From Arthrobacter sp. H-02-3 (GTDB lineage Bacteria; Actinomycetota; Actinomycetes; Actinomycetales; Micrococcaceae): 64,000 nucleotides of DNA. The notes under the pieces were generated by a model that saw only the letters and a list, made by a program, of their open reading frames with translations, searched no databases and was not told the DNA's origin. Both the position numbers and the translations under genes were made by a program. Shown here in pieces: positions 41,508 through 50,945 of this stretch. The stretch lies in contig NZ_PYUI01000018.1 in NCBI RefSeq assembly GCF_003097355.1, positions 1 to 64,000 of the forward strand, read 5' to 3'. The first letter of the stretch is position 1. Every line of letters begins with the position of its first letter.

Positions 41508-42281
41508 CTAGCTTGGCTCGACGAGCAGCTTCCTGATCTCGGTGAGCTTGGCTTCGGACTCTTCGAGGCGCAGGCGGAGTCCTTCGACCGTCGCGCTGGT
41601 GTCGGCCGCATCGACTAGCGGCGCGGGAGCCTTCTTCTTGGGAGAGAGGAAGAAGTTGGCAAGGTAACCGGTGAACGTGCCGAAGATGCCGACACCGATG
41701 ACGATGATGCCAGCCCCGATGGCACGGCCCGCATCCGTGACCGGATATTGGTCACCGTATCCGACTGTCGAGATCGTGACGATCGTGTACCAGAGGGCGT
41801 CCGAGGCGGTCCTGATATTGGCCCCCGGGGCGCCCTGCTCGACGCGGAGCATCGAGAGGCTTCCGAATTCCAGCACGAAAATGCCCATGAGCAGCAGTAT
41901 GTAGAGGGAGCTGCCGGCCCGATCCTTGCTCAGCGCGCGGCCGATCGTGCCGATGCCGACATCGCGGAGCAGGCGGTACACCCGGATCAGCCGGAAGATG
42001 CGCAGGATCTTGAATTGCTCGAAAGGCATGCTGGCCAAGAGATCGGCCCAGCCGAAGTGCTTGAAGACATAGGCGCCCGGCGATGGCGCGGTGAAGATCC
42101 GGTAGATGAAGTCGGCGAGGAAGATCACGCTGAAAACGGCGTTCATCACCGTGAGCACGGTGTCGAGCGACTTATCCTGCACAACATACAAGAGCACGAG
42201 ATTGATGATCGACAGGATCGAAAGGATACCGATGAAGATCTCGTATCCGATGCTCTTCAGTTCACTGCGTTCCTTGGTCAT
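41508..42281 (-). CDS. Voltage-gated-type potassium channel
   Basis: The 257-residue protein has six membrane segments, an S4-like LRIFRLIRVYRLLRDVG with Arg every third or fourth residue, and the selectivity filter TVGYGD before the last helix. A C-terminal coiled coil (VEGLRLRLEESEAKLTEIRKL) probably tetramerises it. ATG 42281 begins the family match. It lies beside the Mrp operon. Confidence 0.9.
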   Translation of the reverse strand: MTKERSELKSIGYEIFIGILSILSIINLVLLYVVQDKSLDTVLTVMNAVFSVIFLADFIYRIFTAPSPGAYVFKHFGWADLLASMPFEQFKILRIFRLIRVYRLLRDVGIGTIGRALSKDRAGSSLYILLLMGIFVLEFGSLSMLRVEQGAPGANIRTASDALWYTIVTISTVGYGDQYPVTDAGRAIGAGIIVIGVGIFGTFTGYLANFFLSPKKKAPAPLVDAADTSATVEGLRLRLEESEAKLTEIRKLLVEPS

Positions 42282-42341
42282 GTGAGGATTCTGGCACGCA
42301 AGCAGCCGCGCGGCCGCCACTATTTTCGGATCGGTCCACCC

Positions 42342-42749
42342 TCAACGGTCGGCGTCGTCGTCCGTTCCATGGCGGGCAGCCGCCTGCCGGGCGGCCTTCT
42401 GGGCCGCCTTCTGAACGACGGCCTCGAGTTCGTCGGCGCTCAGCAGTTCCGGGTGCAGGTGCTTGGTGCGGTACCCGGCCCGCCCCACCATGTGGGCTGA
42501 AACTGGGACGGTCAGCAATTGGAAGAGCCACGCCACCACCAGGACGGGCCACACCCACCAGGTGCGCATCTGCAGGCCAAGGGCGGCCAGGAGCAGGAAG
42601 AGCCCCAGGACCTGCGGTTTGGTGGCGGCGTGCATCCTGCTCATGAGGTCCGGAAACCGCAGCAGGCCGACGGCCGCGCCGAGGGACATCAGGGCGCCGA
42701 CCACCATAAACACGGCAGAGACGGCGTCGATCACTGTTTCAGGATTCAC
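42342..42749 (-). CDS. mnhG: Mrp Na+/H+ antiporter subunit G
   Basis: The 135-residue MnhG has three helices and the LRFPDLMSRMHAATKPQVLG signature, plus a basic/Ala-rich tail. It is the last gene of the Mrp operon and starts with GTG 42749, overlapping mnhF by 11 bases. The complex exports Na+ in exchange for protons at the membrane. Confidence 0.93.
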   Translation of the reverse strand: MNPETVIDAVSAVFMVVGALMSLGAAVGLLRFPDLMSRMHAATKPQVLGLFLLLAALGLQMRTWWVWPVLVVAWLFQLLTVPVSAHMVGRAGYRTKHLHPELLSADELEAVVQKAAQKAARQAAARHGTDDDADR

Positions 42750-43017
42750 GGACGTTCTCCCTCCGGTCGGCCACGAACCTGGCCACGGTGACCGAGCCGA
42801 CGAATCCGATGAGCGAAATAGCCACCAGCAGCATCAGGTTGTTCAGGTGCCGGTTAGCGGCCATGTCGATGCACAGGGCCGCACCGAAGATGGCCAGGAG
42901 CACGTCGGCGGCCAGCACCCGGTCCAGCAGCGACGGGCCCCGCGCGATCCGGATGATCGCCCCCGCGGCGGCCAGGGAAAGTACGACGGCTGTCACCGTC
43001 AGGACGATCTGCATCAT
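42739..43017 (-). CDS. mnhF: Mrp antiporter subunit F
   Basis: The 92-residue protein has the MnhF pattern GPSLLDRVLAADVLLAI and three helices. It overlaps mnhE by 4 bases; ATG 43014 is a possible alternative start one codon later. Confidence 0.93.
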   Translation of the reverse strand: MMQIVLTVTAVVLSLAAAGAIIRIARGPSLLDRVLAADVLLAIFGAALCIDMAANRHLNNLMLLVAISLIGFVGSVTVARFVADRRENVRES

Positions 43018-43559
43018 GCGGCGGCCTCCTGGGCAAGTGCGGACAGTTCCTCTTTGGTCCCCATGATCCTGATCAGCCCGGCCTCGGTGTCACGGACTTC
43101 CTTACGCAGCTTGGCCGCGTCCTGGGCGTTGCGGACGTTGATGCCGTGAATGTAGAGGGTGGACGTGGACCTGTCCACCTCCACCACGAGTGATCCGGGA
43201 ATCAGCGAGATCACGTGCCCCGTGGCCGTCACCAGGAGGTCCGAATGGCTCCGCAGCGGCACGGCGACGATTGCGCTGACCACGTCCGGGCCGCGGACCA
43301 CGGCGAGGTAGAGGACCTGGAAGCTGGCCGCGACGACTTTTCCGAGGAAGACGACGGCGAAGGGGACGGCGCGGAGCACGTTGAAGCGGCCGCCGAGTTC
43401 CACCGGGGGCAGGTAGAAAACCCGCGCCACGACCACGGCGATGAGGGCGCCGAAGAGGAGATTGCCGGGGCTGAAGTTCTGCCACAGGGCACCCCAGACA
43501 AACACGAGCCACACCAGCAGCGGCAGTTCCTGGCGCAGGGAGATCCTTTTCCGGTTCAT
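43014..43559 (-). CDS. mnhE: Mrp antiporter subunit E
   Basis: The 181-residue protein has two N-terminal helices (LPLLVWLVFVWGALWQ) and the MnhE core SLIPGSLVVEVDRSTSTLYIH. It overlaps mnhD by 4 bases. Confidence 0.92.
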   Translation of the reverse strand: MNRKRISLRQELPLLVWLVFVWGALWQNFSPGNLLFGALIAVVVARVFYLPPVELGGRFNVLRAVPFAVVFLGKVVAASFQVLYLAVVRGPDVVSAIVAVPLRSHSDLLVTATGHVISLIPGSLVVEVDRSTSTLYIHGINVRNAQDAAKLRKEVRDTEAGLIRIMGTKEELSALAQEAAA

Positions 43560-45181
43560 TTCCCGCCGCCCTGCTGCTGGCCGGGCCGGACCGCCGACGG
43601 CACGGGCGGGACCGGGGCGTCCTCGCCAAGCACGGCGTGGATGTAGGCGGACCTGTCCAGCATCTCGTGGGCGGACTGGTCCGCGACCTTGAACAACGGC
43701 CCGGCAAAGACGGTCAGGGCCACGCCAAAGAGCACCAGGCCCAGGGTGGAGCCCACCATGGTGCGCGGCAGGAGGGTCACGTTGGTCCGGCCGGCCCGGT
43801 CTCCGGTCGCGGAATCCTCCGGTGCGGCCAGGAGCACCGGATCGGGGTGTTCCGCGTCCTCGGGCTTGCGCCAGAACGCCCGGTTCCAGACCCTGGCGAT
43901 CGCCAGCAGGGTCAACAGACTGGTCAGCACTCCTCCGATCACCAGTGCGTAGGCCAGCGGCGTCCCGAGTTCGATGCCCGCTTGCAGGAGCCCCAGTTTG
44001 CCCAGGAAGCCCGAGAACGGCGGGATGCCGGCCAGGTTCATGGCCGGAATGAAGAACAGCACGCCCAGGACCGGGGAGAGCTTGGCCAGCCCGGCGACGC
44101 GGTCCATGGACGAACTGCCGCCCCGGCGTTCAATCAGGCCGGTCACGAGGAACAGGCTGGTTTGGATGGTGATGTGGTGGACCACGTAGAACACCGCGGC
44201 GCCCAGCCCGGCCACCGTAGACATGGCCAGGCCGAACACCATGTAGCCGATGTGGCTGACCAGGGTGAAGGACAGGAGTCGCTTGATGTCGCTTTGGGCC
44301 AGGGCGCCGAGGATTCCCACCACCATGGTCAGCAGCGCCGCGACCATGAGCGGGGCGTTGAGCGCATCCCCCGGGAAGAGCAGCGTCTCCGTGCGGACCA
44401 TGGCGTAGACACCCACCTTGGTCAGCAGCCCGGCAAACACGGCGGTGACGGGGGCCGGCGCGGTGGGATAGGAGTCGGGGAGCCAGAAGGACAGCGGGAA
44501 GACGGCGGCTTTGATGCCGAAGGCCACCAGGAGCATGACGTGCAGCAGCGTCCGGGTGCCCTGGTCCAGGTCGCCGAGCTTGATGGCCAGGTCCGCCATG
44601 TTGATGGTTCCGGTGGCGCCGTAGATCATGGCGATCGCGATCAGGAACAGCACCGAGGACACCACGGAGACCACGACGTAGGTCACGCCTGCCCGGATGC
44701 GCGGGCCCGTGCCGCCGAGGGTGATGAGCACGTAGCTGGCGGTCAGCAGGATCTCAAAGCCGACGTAGAGGTTGAAGAGGTCTCCGGAGAGGAATGCGTT
44801 GGACACCCCGGCGACGAGGATCAGGTAGGTCGGGTGGAAGATCGAGACCGGCGCGTCACGGTCGCCGTCGGCCATGCCCTGTCCGGTTGCGTAGATCAGC
44901 ACCGCAAGGCTCACGGCCGAGGACACCACGAGCATGAGCGAGGAGAACTGGTCCACCACCAGCACGATCCCCCAGGGCGGCATCCACCCGCCGATATTCA
45001 CCGCGGCCGTCCCGCCCTCCCAAACGGAGGCCAGCAGCCAGCATTCCAGCAGCAGGGTCACGGTCAGGATGGCGATGCTGACGGCCCGCTGGGCCCGGGA
45101 GTGGCGGATCAGCAGGAACGTCAGGGCGGCGCCCAGGATGGGGAGTACGACGGCGAGCGGGGCAAAGCTGGCGATGTTCAC
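43556..45181 (-). CDS. mnhD: Mrp antiporter subunit D
   Basis: The 541-residue proton-antiporter-type protein has about 14 helices related to NuoM/N, with FEILLTASYVLITLGG and KAAVFPLSFWLPDSYPTAPAPVTAVFAGLLTKVG, including the conserved channel lysines. It starts with GTG 45181 and overlaps mnhC by 4 bases. Confidence 0.93.
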   Translation of the reverse strand: MNIASFAPLAVVLPILGAALTFLLIRHSRAQRAVSIAILTVTLLLECWLLASVWEGGTAAVNIGGWMPPWGIVLVVDQFSSLMLVVSSAVSLAVLIYATGQGMADGDRDAPVSIFHPTYLILVAGVSNAFLSGDLFNLYVGFEILLTASYVLITLGGTGPRIRAGVTYVVVSVVSSVLFLIAIAMIYGATGTINMADLAIKLGDLDQGTRTLLHVMLLVAFGIKAAVFPLSFWLPDSYPTAPAPVTAVFAGLLTKVGVYAMVRTETLLFPGDALNAPLMVAALLTMVVGILGALAQSDIKRLLSFTLVSHIGYMVFGLAMSTVAGLGAAVFYVVHHITIQTSLFLVTGLIERRGGSSSMDRVAGLAKLSPVLGVLFFIPAMNLAGIPPFSGFLGKLGLLQAGIELGTPLAYALVIGGVLTSLLTLLAIARVWNRAFWRKPEDAEHPDPVLLAAPEDSATGDRAGRTNVTLLPRTMVGSTLGLVLFGVALTVFAGPLFKVADQSAHEMLDRSAYIHAVLGEDAPVPPVPSAVRPGQQQGGGK

Positions 45182-45792
45182 TGTCCGCCTCCTTCCGGTC
45201 TGGGGTCAACGTTCAGGGAGCCGGGCTGTTCTTCGGAGGCGGCCTGTTCGGCCCGCACCGGGCGGTCGCCGGACATGACCGCGGCCGCACCGCTTCCCTG
45301 GCTGGAACCGGATCCGGGACCCGGACCTCCACCGACAGGGGTGTCCACCAGCCCGGCGCCGTCGGAGCCGATCATCGCCAGCGGGAACTCCGAGGTCTCG
45401 ACCGGAATCACGGAGTCGTCCTCGGCGTCAAAGCTCGGGGTTTCCGCGACGCGGCGGTCCTCGGCGTCGTCCTGGATTTCATCCTGGCGGGCCAGGACCC
45501 AGGTCCGGTAGATGATGCCCAGCATGAACGCCGTGACGGCGAAGGAGATCACGATCGAGGTCAGGATCAGCGCCTGCGGGAGGGGGTCGCTGTAGTCGCC
45601 GGCGGGGGTGTTCTTGTCGAAGATCGGCGCCAGTCCGGCGTACCCGCCGGTGGCGAGAATCAGGAGGTTGGTGGCGTTGGCCAGCAGCATGAGGCCCAGC
45701 AGGACCCGGGTGAGGCTGCGTTCAAGGATGAGGTAGATGCCGCAGGCGTACAGGGCCCCCATGACCGTCAGCAGGGTCAGATTGACGCTCAT
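45178..45792 (-). CDS. mnhC: Mrp antiporter subunit C
   Basis: The 204-residue protein is NuoK-like: three helices, LERSLTRVLLGLMLLANATNLLIL and DPLPQALILTSIVI. A 90-residue acidic hydrophilic tail is longer than the usual MnhC. It overlaps mnhA in ATGA. Confidence 0.92.
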   Translation of the reverse strand: MSVNLTLLTVMGALYACGIYLILERSLTRVLLGLMLLANATNLLILATGGYAGLAPIFDKNTPAGDYSDPLPQALILTSIVISFAVTAFMLGIIYRTWVLARQDEIQDDAEDRRVAETPSFDAEDDSVIPVETSEFPLAMIGSDGAGLVDTPVGGGPGPGSGSSQGSGAAAVMSGDRPVRAEQAASEEQPGSLNVDPRPEGGGQ

Positions 45793-48700
45793 GCTTTCCC
45801 CCTGGCTGTCGTTTCCGCGTCGGCTGTTTCAGCCGGGAGACCGCCCTCATCGTCATCGGACGGCCCTTCGTCGGATGGCTCGGGCTGTTCCTCGAAGTGC
45901 TCGTCGATTTCGGCCCCCAGGCTGCGCAGCACGTCCAGGGCCAGGCCGACCACGACGACGTACACGCCGATGTCGAAGATGGTCGAGGTGACGAACTTGA
46001 TGTCGCCGAACACGGGCAGCCACAGTTCCACGATGGCGCTCTGGAACACCTGTCCGCCCAGCAGCAGCGGCGTCATTCCGGCGGCCGCGGCGGTGGCCAG
46101 GCCGATTCCCAGCAGGGTACCGGCGCCGACCGGCGTGGCTTCGCGCAGTTCGAAGCGGCCGCCGGCGAGGTAGCGGATGGTCAGGGCGAGTCCGGCTGTG
46201 AGGCCGCCGGCGAAGCCGCCGCCGGGCAGGTTGTGGCCGGCGAGCAGCAGATAGATGGAGAACACGATCATGGAGTGGAAGATCAAGCGGGTGACCACCT
46301 CGAAGATGATCGAGCGGCGTTCGGGGGCCAGAGTCCGGCCGGCCACCAGCCAGGCGTCCCGGGTGGCTGCAGCGAACCGACGGTTCATGGCCAGGGCGGC
46401 ATCGTCACGGGTGCTGCCCCGGGCCCCGGTCAACCGGCCGACGGTCCCTTCCGCGACTGTGGCGGCCGTCCGGATGCGGTCGCCGCGGCCTCGGACGAAG
46501 ATGAGGCTGGCCACGCCGGTGGCGGCCAGGGCCAGGACGGAGATCTCGCCAAAGGTGTCCCATGCGCGGATATCCACGAGGGTCACGTTGACGACGTTGA
46601 GGCCGCCGCCGCCCTCGTAGGCCAGCTGCGGGAACTGCAGGGAGACCGGCTCGGCCACGCGGGCGCCCAGGGCATAGATGGCCACGAAGATCATGGTGGC
46701 GCCGAACGCCAGGCCGATCACCACGCGGATGACCCGGTATTTCCCGCCGGTGCGGTCCCGCAGCCCCGCGGGGAGGCTCCGCATGGCCAGCACGAACGCC
46801 ACCAGAATGATCGTTTCGACCAGCATCTGGGTCAGCGCGAGGTCAGGGGCGCCCTGCAGCGCGAACATCAGGGCAATGCCGTAGCCGGTGACGGACACCA
46901 TCAGGACGGCCAGGAACCGCTTGTTGGCGCGGACCGCGGCGAGCGCGCCGATCACGACTCCCGCACCGGCCACCAGCTGCAGCGGCGAGCCCGGATCGAT
47001 GACATAGAGTCCGGGCGGGAGCGGCTTGTTGGCCACGAGCAGCGCCGTCAGCGGCAGGACGAACGCCACGGTCAGGATGACGGAGAGGTAGAAGAACAGC
47101 GAGCCTCGCTGGGTCCGGCCGGTGACCCAGACGGCGGTGTCGTCCAGCGCGCCGATCGTCTGCTGGTACGCGCGGTCGGCGTCGATCCAGCCCGGCACCA
47201 AGGCCTGCAGCCGGGCCACGGCGTTGCGGCCGAAGAACATGGCCAGGCCCAGGGCGAACGTCACCGCGGTCAGCCCCAGAGCCGGGGTGATGCCGTGCCA
47301 CAGCGCCAGGTGGCCGGGCGAGGAGCCGGAGCCGTCCACAAAGAGCTCCGCATAGGGCTGGATCCAGCCGTCGACGGCGGCGGGCCACAGGCCGTACAGG
47401 ATCGTGAGGAGGCTCAGGATTGCCGGTGCGGCAAGGAAAGCGGCTTTGATCGGTTTGAACGCCGTGGGCTCCACGCCGGGCTTGACGGCGAAGGCGCCCC
47501 ACATGAAGCGGGCGCTGTAGGCGAAGGTCAGGACGGAGCCGAGGACCACGCCTCCCAGCAGCCAGGGCCCGGTCCCGGACTCCGAGCTGTACTGGATGAA
47601 GGCCTCGAACACCGATTCCTTGGCGACGTAGCCGGCCAGCGGGGGGACGCCCGCCATCGAGGCCGCACCGATTGCCGCTACGACCGCCAGTGCCCGGGCC
47701 GAGCCGTAGACGCCGGAGAGCTTGCGGATGTCCCGTGTCCCCGCTTGGTGGTCGATGATGCCCACCACCAGGAACAGCGTGGCCTTGAACAATCCGTGCG
47801 CCAGGAGCAGGGCGAGTCCGGCGAGCGCCGCGTCGGGAGTGCCGAGGCCCACCACCATGGTCAGGAAGCCCAGCTGGCTCACGGTGCCGTAGGCGAGGAT
47901 GAGTTTGATGTCGGTTTGCCGGAGGGCCCGGTAGCCGCCGACCAGCATGGTCGCCAGGCCCAGGCCCAGCACGATCGGCAGCCACGGCGGGATCCCGGCG
48001 AACCCGGGGGCGAGCCGGGCCACCAGGTAGATCCCCGCCTTCACCATGGCCGCGGCGTGCAGGTAGGCGCTCACGGGCGTGGGGGCGGCCATCGCTCCGG
48101 GGAGCCAGAAGTGGAACGGAACCAGGGCGGATTTGGTGATCGCACCGATCAGGATCAGGACGACGGCGGCGCTTACGGCGCCTGCCGCGGGGCCGGTGAC
48201 GAGCGCGGGGGCCATGTCCAGAATGGCCTGGATCCGGTAGGTTCCGGCTGTCGAACCCAGGATGATGAGTCCCACGAGCATGGCCAGGCCGCCGGCAGTG
48301 GTCACCACGAGCGCCTGCAGCGCCGAGCGCCGGGCGGACAGCCTGGTCCGGGCGTATCCGATCAGCAGGTAGGACAGCACCGTGGTCAGTTCCCAGAAGA
48401 TGAACATCAGCAGGAGGTCATCAGCGGTGACGAGGCCGAACATGGCACCGGCGAAGGCCAGAAGTTGGGCCCCGAACCCGCCGAGGTAGTCGTCCTTGTT
48501 CTTGAAGTACCGGGCGCAGTAGACCAGCACCAGCGCGCCGACCCCAAGAACCAGCAGGGACATGACCCAGGCTAGCGCGTCCATCCGGAACGCGAGTTCC
48601 AGCTGGAGGGCGGGAACCCAGGGGATCGCCTCGGCGATCGCGCTGTCTGAATTGACTGCACCTGAATAAACGGCATCGTGCTGCAGGAGCAGCCAGATGA

Positions 48701-48812
48701 AGGAGGCCGCGGGAACCGCGGCCAGGGCATAGAACGAATTCCTGCCGAACTTTCGGAACAGCAGCGGGGCCACGACAGCCACCGCAAAGTGCACGGCAAG
48801 GACTGTGATCAC
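45789..48812 (-). CDS. mnhA: Mrp antiporter subunit A with fused subunit B
   Basis: The 1007-residue protein contains the NuoL-like MnhA body (FWELTTVLSYLLIGY, KSALVPFHFWLPGAMAAPTPVSAYLHAAAMVKAG), the MnhA C-terminal domain, and at residues about 800-1000 an MnhB domain (PGGGFAGGLTAGLALTIRY). The acidic tail is about 40 residues. GTG 48812 has GGAG 7 bases before it. It is the first gene of a six-gene operon that encodes all seven Mrp parts. Confidence 0.93.
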   Translation of the reverse strand: MITVLAVHFAVAVVAPLLFRKFGRNSFYALAAVPAASFIWLLLQHDAVYSGAVNSDSAIAEAIPWVPALQLELAFRMDALAWVMSLLVLGVGALVLVYCARYFKNKDDYLGGFGAQLLAFAGAMFGLVTADDLLLMFIFWELTTVLSYLLIGYARTRLSARRSALQALVVTTAGGLAMLVGLIILGSTAGTYRIQAILDMAPALVTGPAAGAVSAAVVLILIGAITKSALVPFHFWLPGAMAAPTPVSAYLHAAAMVKAGIYLVARLAPGFAGIPPWLPIVLGLGLATMLVGGYRALRQTDIKLILAYGTVSQLGFLTMVVGLGTPDAALAGLALLLAHGLFKATLFLVVGIIDHQAGTRDIRKLSGVYGSARALAVVAAIGAASMAGVPPLAGYVAKESVFEAFIQYSSESGTGPWLLGGVVLGSVLTFAYSARFMWGAFAVKPGVEPTAFKPIKAAFLAAPAILSLLTILYGLWPAAVDGWIQPYAELFVDGSGSSPGHLALWHGITPALGLTAVTFALGLAMFFGRNAVARLQALVPGWIDADRAYQQTIGALDDTAVWVTGRTQRGSLFFYLSVILTVAFVLPLTALLVANKPLPPGLYVIDPGSPLQLVAGAGVVIGALAAVRANKRFLAVLMVSVTGYGIALMFALQGAPDLALTQMLVETIILVAFVLAMRSLPAGLRDRTGGKYRVIRVVIGLAFGATMIFVAIYALGARVAEPVSLQFPQLAYEGGGGLNVVNVTLVDIRAWDTFGEISVLALAATGVASLIFVRGRGDRIRTAATVAEGTVGRLTGARGSTRDDAALAMNRRFAAATRDAWLVAGRTLAPERRSIIFEVVTRLIFHSMIVFSIYLLLAGHNLPGGGFAGGLTAGLALTIRYLAGGRFELREATPVGAGTLLGIGLATAAAAGMTPLLLGGQVFQSAIVELWLPVFGDIKFVTSTIFDIGVYVVVVGLALDVLRSLGAEIDEHFEEQPEPSDEGPSDDDEGGLPAETADAETTARGKA

Positions 48813-49002
48813 TGGTGTCTCCGCAACGTCAGAAATTCGATTGTCAGCAAGTTAGAGCAGGCGGTTCATTTGTTAGGTTCGGTGCGGACAGTTTACCAAG
48901 CGTGTACAAATTCTTTTGGCAGGGACGCCGGCCACTGAATAATTCGTAGCAAAAGCCGCCAGGGACTCCCGCGGGGAACAGGCCGCGGGCGTCCTAGGCG
49001 GC

Positions 49003-49008
49003 TACGAT
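49003..49008 (+). promoter_or_regulatory. -10-like TACGAT for a leaderless transcript
   Basis: TACGAT lies 7 bases before ATG 49016; no ribosome site is visible. Confidence 0.45.
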
Positions 49009-49015
49009 TCTGGCT

Positions 49016-50419
49016 ATGAACACTGCCGCCGCCCCCGAGGCCATGCGACCGTCGTCGGAACTGGAAGCGGGAAGTCCCGTCTCGCACAAGGGTCGGATCC
49101 TCGCGTGGGCGTCGTGGGACTGGGGCTCGGCAGCCTTCAATGCCGTCATGACAACCTTCGTTTTCACCGTCTACCTGACCTCCAGGGCCTTCGGCGGCGA
49201 GGACCAAGCCTCGGCGGTCCTGGGCGCCGCGCTGGCCGTTGCCGGCGTGGCCATCGCCCTGCTGGCCCCCGTCACCGGGCAGCGCTCGGACACCGGGGGC
49301 CGGCGCAAGCTGTGGCTGGGGGTCAACACGGCCGCCGTCGCGGTCCTGACCGGGCTGTGTTTCTTCGTCTTCCCGCGGCCGGAATTCCTGCTCCTCGGCG
49401 TCACGCTGATTGCGCTGGGCAATGTCTTCTTCGAATTCGCGGGCGTCAACTACAACGCCATGCTCGCGCAGATTTCCACCCCGCGGAACATCGGCAAGGT
49501 CAGCGGCTTCGGCTGGGGCATGGGGTACCTCGGCGGCATTGTGGCGCTGCTGATTGTGCTCCAACTCTTTGTCCAGCCCAGCTTCGACTGGATTGGCGCC
49601 TCCACCGCGGACAGTCTCAACATCCGGCTTGTGGCAGTGTTTTCGGCCCTGTGGTTCTTCATTTTCGCCCTGCCCGTGCTCTTCGCCGTGCCGGAGTTGC
49701 CGCGCGCCGGGCGGGGCGCGCGGCTGGGCTTCTTCGCCTCCTACGGCCTGCTGCTCCGGCGCATCAAGGCGATCTACCGGACCAGCCCGCACACCATCTA
49801 CTTCCTCCTCGCAAGCGCCATCTTCCGGGACGGTCTGGCCGCCGTGTTCACCTTCGGCGGCGTGATCGCGGCCGGAACCTTTGGCTTCGAGCTCAAGGAC
49901 GTCATCTTCTTCGCGATCTTCGGAAATGTCGTGGCGGCCGTCGGGGCCGTTTTCGGTGGCTTCCTGGATGACAGGATCGGGCCGAAGGCCGTGATTATCG
50001 CGTCCCTGGCCGGACTGCTGCTCGCGGGCACCGCCATTCTGGTGCTCGGCAACGGAAGCTACGAATTCCTCGGCGTGGCCTGGGCCGGCACCACCACCTT
50101 CTGGATCTTCGGTCTCTTCCTGTGCCTCTTCGTGGGACCGGCCCAGTCGTCCTCCCGCGCGTACCTCGCCCGGCTCGCCCCGCACGGGGAATCCGGCGAG
50201 CTCTTCGGGCTCTACGCCACCACAGGCCGGGCTGTGAGTTTCCTTGCCCCGGCCCTTTTTACCCTGTGCATCACCGTCGCCACCCCCCTCACGGCCGCCG
50301 GGGAGGCCCAGCGTTGGGGCATCCTGGGCATCATGGTGGTGCTGCTTGCGGGCCTGCTCGTCCTCCTGCCGGTCAAGGCCCCGGAGAAGACCGAAATCGC
50401 GGTCGTCCCCGCGGCCTGA
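49016..50419 (+). CDS. MFS transporter, UMF1 (Atg22-like) family
   Basis: The 467-residue protein has 12 helices and UMF1 features: AWASWDWGSAAFNAVMTTFVF at the first helix, APVTGQRSDTGGRRK, and GPAQSSSRAYLARLAP. The family was named for vacuolar amino-acid effluxers; bacterial substrates are unknown. It is divergent from the Mrp operon. Confidence 0.85.
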   Translation: MNTAAAPEAMRPSSELEAGSPVSHKGRILAWASWDWGSAAFNAVMTTFVFTVYLTSRAFGGEDQASAVLGAALAVAGVAIALLAPVTGQRSDTGGRRKLWLGVNTAAVAVLTGLCFFVFPRPEFLLLGVTLIALGNVFFEFAGVNYNAMLAQISTPRNIGKVSGFGWGMGYLGGIVALLIVLQLFVQPSFDWIGASTADSLNIRLVAVFSALWFFIFALPVLFAVPELPRAGRGARLGFFASYGLLLRRIKAIYRTSPHTIYFLLASAIFRDGLAAVFTFGGVIAAGTFGFELKDVIFFAIFGNVVAAVGAVFGGFLDDRIGPKAVIIASLAGLLLAGTAILVLGNGSYEFLGVAWAGTTTFWIFGLFLCLFVGPAQSSSRAYLARLAPHGESGELFGLYATTGRAVSFLAPALFTLCITVATPLTAAGEAQRWGILGIMVVLLAGLLVLLPVKAPEKTEIAVVPAA

Positions 50420-50445
50420 GGCGTCCGAATTTCCGGTTCGCGCAC

Positions 50446-50451
50446 TAGGCT
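50446..50451 (+). promoter_or_regulatory. -10-like TAGGCT for leaderless khtT-like transcript
   Basis: TAGGCT ends 6 bases before ATG 50458 and no Shine-Dalgarno sequence is present. Confidence 0.5.
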
Positions 50452-50457
50452 GAAGAT

Positions 50458-50940
50458 ATGAACGTGGATGAGACGGACCTCCCCGGCCTCGGCCGGCGCA
50501 AGGACTTCATGACTGCCTCGGGACGCCGGATCGGCGTGGTCGAATACCGTGAAGGCCAAACGGAACTCATCGTCTCGACCTGGGACGATCCTGATACCTG
50601 CCAGGCCTCCATTCCGCTGACGGCAGACGAGGCCGCCGCCCTGGGCAACCTCCTGGGTGGCCAGCGCCTCGCCATGCAGCTCTCGGAAGCCCACCGGGAA
50701 GTCCCGGGCATCGTGACGCGCCAGTTCTCAATCAGTGCCGAATCCCCCTTCCACAACCAGCCGATGGGAAAGGCCTGCATCCGGACCCGCAGCGGCGTCT
50801 CAATCGTGGCCATCATGCGCGAGGGCGAGGTCCTCCCCTCGCCGGGGCCCGACGTCGTCCTCCACCCCGGCGACCTCCTCGTCGCAGTCGGAACGCAAGA
50901 AGGCCTGGACACGGCGGCCAGCATTCTTCGCAACGGATAA
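50458..50940 (+). CDS. khtT: K+/H+ antiporter regulatory subunit (KhtT-like, RCK C-terminal domain)
   Basis: The 160-residue soluble protein starts with MNVDETDLPGLGRRKDF and ends with an RCK/TrkA-C domain (GVSIVAIMREGEVLPSPGPDVVLHPGDLLVAVGT). KhtT-type subunits gate the KhtU antiporter in response to pH and nucleotides. The antiporter gene follows 6 bases downstream, supporting the pairing. Confidence 0.87.
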   Translation: MNVDETDLPGLGRRKDFMTASGRRIGVVEYREGQTELIVSTWDDPDTCQASIPLTADEAAALGNLLGGQRLAMQLSEAHREVPGIVTRQFSISAESPFHNQPMGKACIRTRSGVSIVAIMREGEVLPSPGPDVVLHPGDLLVAVGTQEGLDTAASILRNG

Positions 50941-50945
50941 GCGGG

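Noticed and set aside
45897..48575. Rightward 892-codon frame opposite mnhA
   Set aside because: It is a shadow of the mnhA coding strand, rich in Gly, His, Gln and Asp, with no domain; codon bias of the real gene explains it.
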